DNA of 53,192 nt from Desulfovibrio legallii (lineage in GTDB: Bacteria; Desulfobacterota; Desulfovibrionia; Desulfovibrionales; Desulfovibrionaceae), in the NCBI RefSeq assembly GCF_004309735.1, contig NZ_SIXC01000006.1:103447-156638 (forward strand), in the 5' to 3' direction. Every line of letters begins with the position of its first letter. Position 1 is the first letter of the stretch. Made by a program: the position numbers and the translations under genes. Shown here piece by piece: positions 33,650 to 42,424 of this stretch. A model generated the notes under the pieces. That model was given only the letters and a program-made list of their open reading frames with translations, searched no databases and had not been told where the DNA came from.

Positions 33650-35977
33650 TCAGTCTTCCAGGAGAGGCACGGCATCGTCGGCGTTTTTTGTTGTCGCAGC
33701 GCGCACCGCCGCCGGACTCGTCGCATCACCGACGCCTAACTCGTCAAAAAAGACACAGCGGTTCCGGCCTTGACGTTTGGCTTCATAGGTGGCCATATCC
33801 GCATGGTTGAACAGGGTGGCAAAGTCTTTGCCGTCCTGCGGGTAGCAGGCCACCCCCAGGCTGGCGGTAAGCGAGAGGCTGTCTTCGGAGGCGCGGCACT
33901 GGGTGTGCAGCTGGCTGACCAGCTGCCGGGCGCGCTGGCGGATCTGTTCTTTGTGCATTTTTGCCGTGCAGAATACCAGAAATTCGTCCCCGCCTACGCG
34001 GCCGACAATATCCGTATTGCGAAAATTTTTGCTGATGATCTGGGCCATCTCAAGAATGGCTCTGTCGCCGGCCGCGTGCCCCAGTCTGTCGTTAATGCTT
34101 TTAAAGTTGTCAAAATCGATCATAAACATGGCGTAGCCTTGGGCATCGTCGGGGACTTCTGCATGTCTGTTGAGCATATCCAGCACCCGCGCGGCGGCCT
34201 GTTCCGTGGCCATTTTATTGCGCATGCCCGTGGCGCTGTCCCGATTGGCCTGGGAGCGGAGCTGCAGCTCCAAGGCCTTTTGCTGGTCAATATCTGTAAT
34301 GATGCCAAAAATATAAATGGGCTTTCCCTGGGCGTTGGTCAGGTTTGAGGCCTCAATGCGGTACCAGCGAAGGTGCCCTGCAGCGTCGTGCAGACGCAGC
34401 TCCAGTGATGTTTTGACGTGGTGCGCTTCCTGGCGTACCGCATTCTGGAAAACAGCCAGGCGTGTCCGGTCGTTTTTGTGCACAGGAATAAGGGTGTGCC
34501 GGGGATCGGGTTCCAGAATGTTGAATACGCGGCCGAAGGTCTGCAGCCATTGGGCGGAGCAGGAAAAATGCCCTGTTTCCAGATTTTGTTCAAAAATGAT
34601 GATGTCGTGCTGCTCCAGAATAAAATGGTAGCGCTCGTCTGAAATGCGCTTGGCCTGGGCTGCTTCTCTGTTGTGGGTAATGTCAAAAATAATGCTCTGG
34701 ATGTAGGGGGCGCCGTGGTCCACACTGACCGGTGAGCCTTTGTGGCATATCCAGATGAGCGCGCCGCTCTTGGAACGTATGCGGTATTCCACGTCAATGT
34801 GCAGTCCGCTTTCCAGCTGTTGTTCCATCGTGCGCAGGGCCATATCCCTGTCGTGTTCGTAGATGGTGGCGGAAAAGTCGTTGCCGAACAGGCGCAGGAA
34901 TTCTTCTTTGCCGTAGCCGAGTAACCGTAAAGAATTGGGACTGAGAAAAAGGAAGGGCCCGTGCAGCCCGGCGAACTTGATGACCCCACCGGAAATACTG
35001 GAGATAATGGAGCGATAATCTTCCTGCTGCAGGCGCATTTTGTGCAGTGTCCGTCGCGCCAGGAAAAGCAGCCCCAAGGCCAGCAGCGCTCCCACCAGAA
35101 TGATGCGCCAGACAAGGGTGGTGGTGATGGCGTTTTGCCGGGCTACAAGGGCAGTTTCCACTTTCTGCGGCAGCAGAGAAACCACCTGCCAGCCCGTTTC
35201 CGGCAGCGGACTGTTACATAGGTACAGCCCGCTGCCGGAAACGGCATCTTCAAAATGCACCACCTCATTGCGGCGGCCCTTGGTAAAGCGCTGCTGCAAA
35301 AAATCGCGCAGCGATGGCGGCAGCCCCTGTTGGGCAAACAAAGGCAGCAGGTCTTCCATGCGTTTGTCCGGTGGGGGCGTCCAGAATAACGATCGCGCCT
35401 TGCTGTCCAGCACAAGGGTATAGATGCTGCTGCCGAAGGCCAGCGATTCCAGCCGCTGTTCCAGCCTTTCCGGCTTGGCGCCGCCCATAAGCACTGCCGC
35501 GACAATACCATTGCGGCGCACGGGCACGGCCATGATCAGACATCGGTTCTGCGGCTTGTCTTCACGCACGTTGAAGCCGACGTCGCCCGCTTTGGCCCGC
35601 AAAAAAGCCGGCGTGCGGCTGTGGTCCACCCTTGCGCCGTCCAGGTCCGTTCCTTGGCCGTCCAGGTCTACAAGGCTGAAGCGCCGCACCCCCTGGGCGC
35701 GCAGTACGGGGCCCAAGGAGACCAGCACGCGGTCTGCTTCTTCCATGGATTTGTCGTTCAGTACGGCGGCCACGCCTTTGAAGGCCGTAAGTTGTTCGGC
35801 AATAGCCCTGACGAAGCTCTTGGCGTGGCGCTGATGTATTTCCTGCAGCCTGGTGACTATACCCTGGTTAAGATTGCCGGTAGTTTCGTTGGCGTAGTCG
35901 TGCACAAAAAAAAACAACACCATAAACAGTGCCGGCAACAAGAGCGCAGCGGCTATAGTGGTAACAGGCTTGGACAT
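33650..35977 (-). CDS. Membrane diguanylate cyclase with extracytoplasmic sensor and two PAS domains
   Basis: A 775-residue signalling protein that should make cyclic di-GMP. A membrane helix at about residues 7-27 and another near 290-310 enclose a periplasmic sensor (dCache-like). Two PAS/PAC segments follow (about 330-445, with RIRSKSGALIWICHKG; about 455-570). The C-terminal domain (about 590-745) has FDNFKSINDRLGHAAGD and the intact GGDEF motif near residue 661. An RNTD inhibitory site lies five residues before it, so product feedback is expected. It is transcribed alone. Confidence 0.94.
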   Translation of the reverse strand: MSKPVTTIAAALLLPALFMVLFFFVHDYANETTGNLNQGIVTRLQEIHQRHAKSFVRAIAEQLTAFKGVAAVLNDKSMEEADRVLVSLGPVLRAQGVRRFSLVDLDGQGTDLDGARVDHSRTPAFLRAKAGDVGFNVREDKPQNRCLIMAVPVRRNGIVAAVLMGGAKPERLEQRLESLAFGSSIYTLVLDSKARSLFWTPPPDKRMEDLLPLFAQQGLPPSLRDFLQQRFTKGRRNEVVHFEDAVSGSGLYLCNSPLPETGWQVVSLLPQKVETALVARQNAITTTLVWRIILVGALLALGLLFLARRTLHKMRLQQEDYRSIISSISGGVIKFAGLHGPFLFLSPNSLRLLGYGKEEFLRLFGNDFSATIYEHDRDMALRTMEQQLESGLHIDVEYRIRSKSGALIWICHKGSPVSVDHGAPYIQSIIFDITHNREAAQAKRISDERYHFILEQHDIIIFEQNLETGHFSCSAQWLQTFGRVFNILEPDPRHTLIPVHKNDRTRLAVFQNAVRQEAHHVKTSLELRLHDAAGHLRWYRIEASNLTNAQGKPIYIFGIITDIDQQKALELQLRSQANRDSATGMRNKMATEQAAARVLDMLNRHAEVPDDAQGYAMFMIDFDNFKSINDRLGHAAGDRAILEMAQIISKNFRNTDIVGRVGGDEFLVFCTAKMHKEQIRQRARQLVSQLHTQCRASEDSLSLTASLGVACYPQDGKDFATLFNHADMATYEAKRQGRNRCVFFDELGVGDATSPAAVRAATTKNADDAVPLLED

Positions 35978-36426
35978 GCGTACATCCGATTGTAAGGTCG
36001 CTACAGATTACTATTTTTGTCAACCAAAGGGAAGTGTTCGTCCCCTTCAGGAAATGGATTTTAGGCCTAAAAAATGTAAAAAAGGGCTTGTAAACCCAAA
36101 ATGGGAGCTTTGGTGCCCAATTGTGGGAAGAGCCGTGCTTGAGGGTGTGTCGCACTGTCCACAAGCTGTTGCTGTTTGCAATAGTCGTGGCAATGCTGCA
36201 GGCAGCCAGGTATCAATATTTTTTGATTAACTGATAGTTATTAATAAATCATTGCTGCGGTATTTCGACTTGGTGGGGGATGCTGCAAGCCAGGGCTGCA
36301 ACGCCGGTTACGGTTAGAGGCAACCGCGTCCTGCTATTCGTTGTGGCGCGTCTGGGGCGCTGCCCTTGTCCACGCAGCCGCCCGCTACGCAGGTATAAAC
36401 GCAGCTTCAGTCGTTGCGACGCAGGA

Positions 36427-36554
36427 GCTTGGCCCGGTATGACGGAGGAAGTTACGGGCAAAGACAGCAGCGCTCTGTAGTTGCGCTGGTAACCACATGG
36501 GCTAACATAGCAAATTTTTGAGAATGTCTATTGTCAACGTTGCAATGCTCTGGA
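36427..36554 (+). repeat. Family D repeat copy 2 with family B-like end
   Basis: 36427-36471 matches the core of the copy at 24784-24829 on the opposite strand. Some 40 bases on, TTTTTGAGAATGTCTATTG and TCAACGTTGCAATGCTCTGG follow. The second block equals the start of family B copy 2 (38936-38955) except for one base. This shows that B and D are built from shared modules. Confidence 0.7.
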
Positions 36555-36691
36555 GAAGAAAACAGAGGCCGCAGCCTTGCTGCACGGGCATGCCATAAAC
36601 CGCGTGGTGCGGACATGCGCGGTTTGTGCGGACTGCGGGGAAGCCGTTTTGTATGTGAGGGGGAGGCGGCGTGAAGATGGATGGCGCATGA

Positions 36692-36737
36692 CATATTCCC
36701 GCAGCCAAAAGCCGAGGCTTCCGGCTGCGGGAATATG
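36692..36737. terminator. 15-bp perfect hairpin downstream of argD
   Basis: CATATTCCCGCAGCC and its exact complement enclose an inner AAGCC/GGCTT hairpin. There is no T run, so it may stabilise the 3' end of the argD message rather than terminate it. Confidence 0.5.
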
Positions 36738-36766
36738 AGTATGCCGCAAAAATGCTGTGTGGTTGG

Positions 36767-37963
36767 TCAGCTGCGCAAAATGGCTTCCAGGGTGGCGGTG
36801 AAAACGTCCAGATCGGCCTCGTCAATGGTCAGAGGGGGCAGGAGGCGCAAGGTGGTGCCGTGGCTCAGGTTGCAGATGATGCCCCGGCGCAGCAGTTCCT
36901 CCCACACGGCCTGAGCGGGCACGGCCAGCTCCACGCCGATCATCAGGCCCAGTCCGCGCACTTCGCGAATTTTGTCCGGCAGGGCGGCCTGCAACCCCCG
37001 GAGTGTCTCCAGCAGGCGTCCGCCCAGCGCGGCGGCCCGGTCTGCCAGATGGTCGCGTTGCATGATCTCCACCACTTTGGCCGCCACGGCGGAGGTCAGG
37101 GCGCCGCCGCCGAAGGTGGTGGCGTGGCTGCCGGGGCCGAAGCCTTTGGCCATTTCGTCCGTGGCCAGCATGGCCCCCATGGGCAGACCGTTGGCCAGGG
37201 ACTTGGCTATGCTGATGGCGTCCGGGGTGAGCCCGAAGTTCTGGAAAGCCCAGAACTTGCCCGTGCGGCACATGCCGGCCTGCACTTCGTCGCAGAGAAA
37301 AAGGATGTCGTGGCGGCGGCAGAGGGCCTCTACCCCGCGCAGATAGGCTGCGGGCAGGGGCACGATGCCGCCTTCGCCCTGCACTACCTCCACCAGCACG
37401 GCTGCGGTGGCCGGGGTGACGGCGGCCTCCAGAGCCGCCAGATCGCCCGTGGGCACCTGCACAAAGCCTTCTGGCAGAGGGGTAAAGCCCTCACTCAGAC
37501 TCTCGCGCCCCGTGGCCGCCAGGGTGCCCAGGGTGCGCCCGTGAAAACAACCACCCAGTGAAATAATGGTGTAGGCGTCCCGTTTTTTGACCGTGCGCAT
37601 GTAGCGGCGGGCCAGCTTGATGCAGGCTTCGTTAGCCTCGGCCCCGGAATTGCAGAAAAAGGCCTTGCCGTGGTGGCTGGTGGAAAGCAGGCGGCGGGCC
37701 AGATCCAGCTGTTCCTCCTGATAAAAGAGGTTGCTCACGTGCCAGAGTTTGCGGGCCTGCTGTTCCAGCGCGGCGCAGATTTCGTCGTTGCAGTGGCCAA
37801 GGGCCGTCACTGCAATGCCGGCCAGCAGGTCGATGTATTCCTTGCCGTCCACGTCCCAAAGTCGGGCGCCTTTGCCTCGGACCACAGCCAGGGGATAACG
37901 GCTGTACGAACGGCAGAGCAATTGCTCTTCTGCGGCTTTGACGGCGGCAAAGGCTTGTGACAT
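36767..37963 (-). CDS. argD: Acetylornithine aminotransferase
   Basis: This PLP enzyme moves an amino group from glutamate to N-acetylglutamate semialdehyde in arginine synthesis, and may also serve lysine synthesis. The 398 residues include YIDLLAGIAVTALGH near residue 42, FFCNSGAEANEACIKLARRY near 101, FHGRTLGTLAATG, FLCDEVQAGMCRTGKFWAF near 223, and the PLP lysine in ISIAKSLANGLPMGAM near 252. AAGGAGCACC precedes the ATG. It is followed by the noncoding region and preceded by dut, 80 bases away on the same strand. Confidence 0.94.
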   Translation of the reverse strand: MSQAFAAVKAAEEQLLCRSYSRYPLAVVRGKGARLWDVDGKEYIDLLAGIAVTALGHCNDEICAALEQQARKLWHVSNLFYQEEQLDLARRLLSTSHHGKAFFCNSGAEANEACIKLARRYMRTVKKRDAYTIISLGGCFHGRTLGTLAATGRESLSEGFTPLPEGFVQVPTGDLAALEAAVTPATAAVLVEVVQGEGGIVPLPAAYLRGVEALCRRHDILFLCDEVQAGMCRTGKFWAFQNFGLTPDAISIAKSLANGLPMGAMLATDEMAKGFGPGSHATTFGGGALTSAVAAKVVEIMQRDHLADRAAALGGRLLETLRGLQAALPDKIREVRGLGLMIGVELAVPAQAVWEELLRRGIICNLSHGTTLRLLPPLTIDEADLDVFTATLEAILRS

Positions 37964-38043
37964 GGCGGTGCTCCTTTTTGAAGGACGGCAAAGGGTTGGT
38001 AAAAGGCCGCAGCCAAAGAAAAACGGCGCGGCAAGGGGGCGGA

Positions 38044-38559
38044 TCAGCGGCCCGTGTGTCCGAATCCGCCCGCGCCCCGGGCCGTAGCGGCCAGGGACGG
38101 GACTTCGCGCCAGCAGGGGCGCGTTATGGGCTGAAAAATGAGCTGGGCTACGCGGTCGCCGCGTTTAATGCGCAGGGGGTTTTCCGACGTGTTCAGGAGG
38201 TAGACCAGGATTTCTCCGGTATAGTCCGGGTCCACCACGCCCACGCCCTGCGCCACGGTGAGGCCGTCGCGCGCGCCCAGACCGCTGCGGGAATAGATAA
38301 AGCCCGCCACGTCCGCGCAGTGCGGCTGCACGCTCAGCCCCGTGGGCACTGCCAGCCGTGCGCCGGGCCGCACCACGGCCTCGTCGGCCGTAAGGCAGGC
38401 GCGCAGATCCAGGCCAACGGCCTGGGCTGTGGCCGGGGCAAGGCCGGCCTCAGGGTCGGCCAAATACAGAGCCCGTGCGGCGGGAGACACAAAGGCCACG
38501 TTCACGTCCAAGGCGGCCGTGGCGGCGGGAGGCACAAAGGTGGGGTGGGGCGTGTTCAT
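38044..38559 (-). CDS. dut: Deoxyuridine 5'-triphosphate nucleotidohydrolase
   Basis: dUTPase hydrolyses dUTP to dUMP, keeping uracil out of DNA. The 171-residue product has the family motifs in order: AVGLDLRACL, YSRSGLGARDGLTVAQGVGVVDPDY (motifs near residues 91-113), GEILVYLLN, RGDRVAQLIF, and the C-terminal arginine/glycine tail RGAGGFGHTGR. The start at 38559 is chosen by alignment with the family; the ribosome site is weak and the frame is open for a further 70 residues upstream. The length is slightly above the usual 150. Confidence 0.93.
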   Translation of the reverse strand: MNTPHPTFVPPAATAALDVNVAFVSPAARALYLADPEAGLAPATAQAVGLDLRACLTADEAVVRPGARLAVPTGLSVQPHCADVAGFIYSRSGLGARDGLTVAQGVGVVDPDYTGEILVYLLNTSENPLRIKRGDRVAQLIFQPITRPCWREVPSLAATARGAGGFGHTGR

Positions 38560-38759
38560 GCCCGTGTAGTAGCGCAGGTTGCCCCTGGGGGCAAGCGCGG
38601 AATGGCGGCCCGCCCCGATGCTCCGGGTTTTTGTCTGTCCCGCCGCGGCAACGGCCTCCCATAGCGGGGCAAAGTCCGCTGCCGGGGAAAAGCATTCCCG
38701 GCCGCAGACTTTTGGACAGGGGGCAAAACCGCCCGTCAGGCGGCTCTCCAGGTGTCCTT

Positions 38760-38888
38760 CTGGAGCATTTAACACTTGAAATGCTCGCTTACGGCAGGCA
38801 AAAGCCTACCTTCTCGCATTTCGTGGCAAGGATTTTCAAGAAAATCCTTGCAGAGCAGTTAGCTCATTTCATTCGCTAACTGCTCTGA
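38760..38888 (-). repeat. Family A stem-loop repeat, copy 3
   Basis: About 129 bases, inverted relative to copies 1 and 2. The hairpins are kept, including GCAAGGATTTTC/GAAAATCCTTGC with an AA loop, except for one changed base in the GGCAGGC stem. The flanking CTAG sequences have changed (CTGG and CTGA), which suggests an older insertion. Confidence 0.9.
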
Positions 38889-38927
38889 CCGCGCGCCCGG
38901 CCGCATTGCCTGCCGGTGCGGGGCAGG

Positions 38928-39030
38928 CCAGGGTATGTCAACGTTGCAATGCCCTGGCGGTTGCGTACGCGCCGGAACGAGCGTGCCATAACCTTTGAGA
39001 ATATCTATCCTCAAAGGGAATCTGCTCTAG
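38928..39030 (-). repeat. Family B stem-loop repeat, copy 2
   Basis: On the minus strand it begins CTAGAGCAG eight bases after the helicase stop and ends in a CCAGGG/CCCTGG hairpin with CAACGTTG inside. The TTTGAG/CTCAAA hairpin and GAGCGTGCC block are shared with copy 1. It is shorter than copy 1 because the middle is missing. Confidence 0.8.
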
Positions 39031-39037
39031 TTCGGCC

Positions 39038-42000
39038 TTACACCTCGAAGAGCATTTCCAGATCCTCGCGAGTGAGGGACTTCCAGGCGTCCTGACCGGG
39101 GATGATGGCTTCGGCCACGCCGCGTTTGGCCTCCTGCAGCTTGAGGATTTTTTCCTCCACCGTGTTCTGGCAGATGAGCTTGTAGGAAAAGACCTGCCGG
39201 GTCTGGCCGATGCGGTGGGTGCGGTCTGTGGCCTGGCTTTCCACCGCCGGATTCCACCACGGGTCGTAGTGGATGACGTAGTCCGCCGATGTGAGGTTAA
39301 GGCCTGTGCCGCCCGCCTTGAGCGAAATGAGGAAGATGGGAATGTCCGGGCTGTTGTTGAAGCGATCCACCTGGTCAAAGCGGTCCTTGCTGGCTCCGTC
39401 CAGATAGCAGAAGGGCACCTGCGAGAATTCCAGCCACTGCCGGATGATATGCAGCATCTGCACAAACTGCGAGAAGACCAGCACCTTGTGCCCGCCCTCC
39501 ACGATTTCCATGACCATGTCTTTGAAGGCGTCGAATTTGCCGGAAGGCAGGTTATTGGAAAAACCGGGCAGGTCCAGTTTGAGCAGGCGCGGGTGGCAGC
39601 AGATCTGGCGCAGCTTAAGCAGGGCGTCCAGGATGGACATCTGGCTTTTGGCCAGGCCTTTTTCGTCCACGTCGGCCAGCACCTGGGCGCGCAGTTTGCG
39701 GGCCAGGGCGGCGTAGAGTTCGGCCTGGGCGTCCTCCAGGGCGCAGCAGGTGACGCTTTCCACCTTGGGCGGCAGGTCTTTGGCCACCTCGGCCTTGGTG
39801 CGGCGCAGGATGAAGGGCCGCACGCGGGTGCGCAGGTAGTCCAGGGTTTCGGCGTCGCCGTCTTTGATGGGCTTGACGATGCCGCGCTGGAAGGCATGCT
39901 GCGAACCAAGAAAGCCGGGCATAAGGAATTCAAACAGGGACCAGAGCTCAAAGAGGTTGTTCTCAATGGGCGTGCCCGAAAGGCAAAGGCGCATGCGGGC
40001 GTTGATGCGGCGCACGGCACGAGCCGTGATGGTATTGGGGTTTTTGATGTTCTGGGCTTCATCCAGAATAACGGTGTTAAACTCGTATTTTTCCATCTCC
40101 TCCAGGTCGCGCCGCAACAGGGCGTAGGTGGTGATGATCAGATCCGAGCCTGCAATGTGTTTGAACATGCCCTCGCGCCTGGTGCCGTAAATGGTCAGGC
40201 GCTTGAGTCCGGGCACAAACTTTTCCGCTTCCCGTTCCCAGTTGGGCAGCACGGATGTGGGCACTACAATAAGGTTGGGGCCCTCGTACCGGCGTTCCGC
40301 CATGTACTGGATAAAAGCCAGGGTCTGTACGGTTTTGCCCAGGCCCATTTCGTCGGCCAGAATGCCGCCGAAGCCGTATTCCGACAGAAAGTTGAGGTAA
40401 GAAAGCCCCTGCGCCTGGTAGGCGCGCAAATCGGCGTTGAGGCCCTTGGGCGGGGCAATGGGCCGCACCTCGCGGAAGGAGCGGATTTTTTCGCGCAGGT
40501 TGTTCCAGAAGGAGTCCGTGGCCGCGCCGGGCAGATCTTCCAGCAGGCTGTCCAGCACCGGGGCCTCGAATTGTTTGAACTTCTGCTGCGGCGGCTTGCT
40601 GGGGTCCAGGCCCAGGGCCGTGAGCTTGTGGGCCAGCTTTTCCAGCCAGGTTTCGGGCAGGCTGGTGTAGGAGCCGTCCTTCAGCTGCACATAGCGCTTG
40701 CCGCGCGTCCAGGCCTTCCAGATTTTTTCCAGCGGCAGGGACTGGCCTTCGTAGTCCACGGTAATATCCAGCGAAAACCACTTTTCCTTCTCATTGCTGG
40801 TGACCTGGGCCGTGATGTTGGACATGGCCGTGCGCACCTTGTAGCGCGAGAGGGCCTTTTCACCATAGACGCGGTAGTTTTCCACCAGCTTGGGGTAGGA
40901 ATCCAGCAAAAAGGCAATGGCCTCTTCCGGTTCCAGAAACCAGAGTTTGCTGGAGCGGGCCTGGAAGCCCATGCCCGTCAGTTCGCTCATGAGCTGGGCT
41001 TCTTCTTCCTGGTGGCGGCGGACCAGAAAAGTCTGTCCTTCATAGCCGTAACTGCCGGTCTGGAAGTCAGGGTTGGGCCCGTTGAGGGTGAATTCGCCGT
41101 GGCGGGTTTCATAGACGTTGTCGATTTCCAGGGTCAGCAGGCTGCCTTCTTCATCCAGAAAGAGCTTGGGGTTGTAGGTGGCGGGCTGGAAGACCGGCTC
41201 CATGAGCTTGAGGAACTGCTGCGGCTCATAGAGCTCCGAGGCGGGCAGGCGGGTCCAGACCCGGTCCAGAAATTCCGAAATTTCTTCGTGGGGCACTACG
41301 GGGCGTTCATAGATCAGGTTGCGCACCAGGGAAGGGTAGAGGCCCGTTTGCACCGGATAGAAATTGTGCTGGTAGCAGACCCACAGGGGCATCTGCCCGT
41401 GAAAGGTGATGGGCGCGTCTTCGGGGGCAGAGCTTTCAGGCTGGCTGCTGCCGCGTTCGTTGCCCGTGATGCGGCCGGCCCGGATGGGCAGGGGCGGGCG
41501 ACCCTCCCGCTTGAGCAGCACGTCAAAGTGAAAGCCCGAGTCGTCCAGAATGGGCCTGAGCTTGAGGGAAAAGGGCGTGCTCTCTATCCGGCAGGGCATG
41601 TCCGTGTCTTTCCAGAGCAGGTAATATTCCTTGCGCACAGACCAGAAAAACCAGGAGGTCAGCCCCTGGGGGATTTCCACCCGGTGGCCGTAGTAGTCGA
41701 GGTGCTGGCCGATCTGCCGGGCCACGTGCGGCAGCTGGGGAGAGAATTCGCACCATTCAGGGTTCTGGATGATCTGCTCCAGCGTGATTTCGTTGTGCAC
41801 GCTGGACAGGCCGGATTTGTTCTGCCTCCCCCGGAAAAAGGAAACCAGCAGCCGCCCCTGTTCCGGTTCGAAACGGAAGATGAGATAGTGGCGGCCGGGT
41901 TCCGGCTCCATGTCCGTGGAAAAAAAGTTGCGGAAGCTCTGCTTCCAGTCCGTGCTGGGGGGCGGGGTGTCTTCCGGGTCGCCCTGTTCCTTGCGCAGTT

Positions 42001-42307
42001 CTTCCACCAGGCGCAGAGCCAGGGCCGCCACATGGCGGCAGATGCCCGTGAAAGCGTCGGAGCAGTTGCACTGGTGGCGCGTGCTGCGGTCGGTGATGGT
42101 AAAGCTCAGGCTGGGCGTATAGACCTGCAGGTCGCCGCCCTGGATGACGCCCTGCACGTCCCAGGTCTCGCCTTCCTGGATATTTATTTTTTGCACCTCT
42201 CCCTCGGAGAGGATATAGTAGGCCGCGTCGCGGATGTACTCCGGCACGCTGTCGTGCAGGAAAGTCTGGCACATTTCGCGAACGACGCTCTGTTCTGATC
42301 GGCTCAT
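39038..42307 (-). CDS. SWIM zinc-finger and SNF2-family helicase
   Basis: A 1089-residue ATP-dependent DNA translocase. The N-terminus has a SWIM zinc finger (CNCSDAFTGICRH, near residue 79). The SNF2 ATPase begins about residue 620 with GILADEMGLGKTVQTLAFIQY near 652 and the DEAQ box in ILDEAQNIKNP near 745. The helicase C-terminal lobe has GGTGLNLTSADYVIHYDPWWN and RTHRIGQTRQVF near 1030. The C-lobe motif VI arginines are present. GAGGAACGC precedes the ATG. Bacterial members may act in recombination or RNA polymerase recycling; none is proven here. No nuclease or methylase partner lies beside it. Confidence 0.93.
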   Translation of the reverse strand: MSRSEQSVVREMCQTFLHDSVPEYIRDAAYYILSEGEVQKINIQEGETWDVQGVIQGGDLQVYTPSLSFTITDRSTRHQCNCSDAFTGICRHVAALALRLVEELRKEQGDPEDTPPPSTDWKQSFRNFFSTDMEPEPGRHYLIFRFEPEQGRLLVSFFRGRQNKSGLSSVHNEITLEQIIQNPEWCEFSPQLPHVARQIGQHLDYYGHRVEIPQGLTSWFFWSVRKEYYLLWKDTDMPCRIESTPFSLKLRPILDDSGFHFDVLLKREGRPPLPIRAGRITGNERGSSQPESSAPEDAPITFHGQMPLWVCYQHNFYPVQTGLYPSLVRNLIYERPVVPHEEISEFLDRVWTRLPASELYEPQQFLKLMEPVFQPATYNPKLFLDEEGSLLTLEIDNVYETRHGEFTLNGPNPDFQTGSYGYEGQTFLVRRHQEEEAQLMSELTGMGFQARSSKLWFLEPEEAIAFLLDSYPKLVENYRVYGEKALSRYKVRTAMSNITAQVTSNEKEKWFSLDITVDYEGQSLPLEKIWKAWTRGKRYVQLKDGSYTSLPETWLEKLAHKLTALGLDPSKPPQQKFKQFEAPVLDSLLEDLPGAATDSFWNNLREKIRSFREVRPIAPPKGLNADLRAYQAQGLSYLNFLSEYGFGGILADEMGLGKTVQTLAFIQYMAERRYEGPNLIVVPTSVLPNWEREAEKFVPGLKRLTIYGTRREGMFKHIAGSDLIITTYALLRRDLEEMEKYEFNTVILDEAQNIKNPNTITARAVRRINARMRLCLSGTPIENNLFELWSLFEFLMPGFLGSQHAFQRGIVKPIKDGDAETLDYLRTRVRPFILRRTKAEVAKDLPPKVESVTCCALEDAQAELYAALARKLRAQVLADVDEKGLAKSQMSILDALLKLRQICCHPRLLKLDLPGFSNNLPSGKFDAFKDMVMEIVEGGHKVLVFSQFVQMLHIIRQWLEFSQVPFCYLDGASKDRFDQVDRFNNSPDIPIFLISLKAGGTGLNLTSADYVIHYDPWWNPAVESQATDRTHRIGQTRQVFSYKLICQNTVEEKILKLQEAKRGVAEAIIPGQDAWKSLTREDLEMLFEV

Positions 42308-42424
42308 GCGTTCCTCAAAAAAGCCCCTGAATTCGCGTCCGGAACGACAGCTGCGGGGCGATGTATGACGTTTGCGACAAATAGCACAGGTGGGGGGGCA
42401 AAAGCAATATGAAGTGTCTGGCAG

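Larger units (their letters stand above)
35978..36766. other. Long AT-richer noncoding region
   Basis: 789 bases without a convincing gene between the cyclase promoter and the end of argD. The first 300 bases are clearly AT-richer than the surroundings, with a perfect TTTTAGGCCTAAAA palindrome near 36059. The rest holds family D copy 2, a family B-like end and a large hairpin at 36692-36737. No frame in it has both a ribosome site and recognisable protein, so it may be a decayed element. Confidence 0.5.
38560..39037. other. Intergenic region carrying two different repeats
   Basis: 478 bases between the SNF2-type helicase stop and the dut start. Repeats A3 and B2 fill about half of it, 39 bases apart and in the same orientation. 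The first 200 bases next to dut form an open frame but show no homology or ribosome site, and I treat them as its leader. Confidence 0.6.

Noticed and set aside
35958-36230. A 90-codon frame in the AT-rich island.
   Set aside because: No ribosome site, no recognisable family, and it starts inside the neighbouring cyclase gene on the other strand.
38560-38775. A 72-residue N-terminal extension of dUTPase.
   Set aside because: It is longer than any family need, starts inside repeat A3 and has no ribosome site; the ATG at 38559 fits the known fold.
39215-42298. A 1027-codon open frame opposite the SNF2 helicase.
   Set aside because: Antisense of a clearly coding gene, with low-complexity translation and no motif or ribosome site.
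36767-42307. A defence island around the SNF2 helicase.
   Set aside because: The neighbours are argD, dut, a cyclase and a peptide-binding protein; no effector, toxin or modification gene is present.
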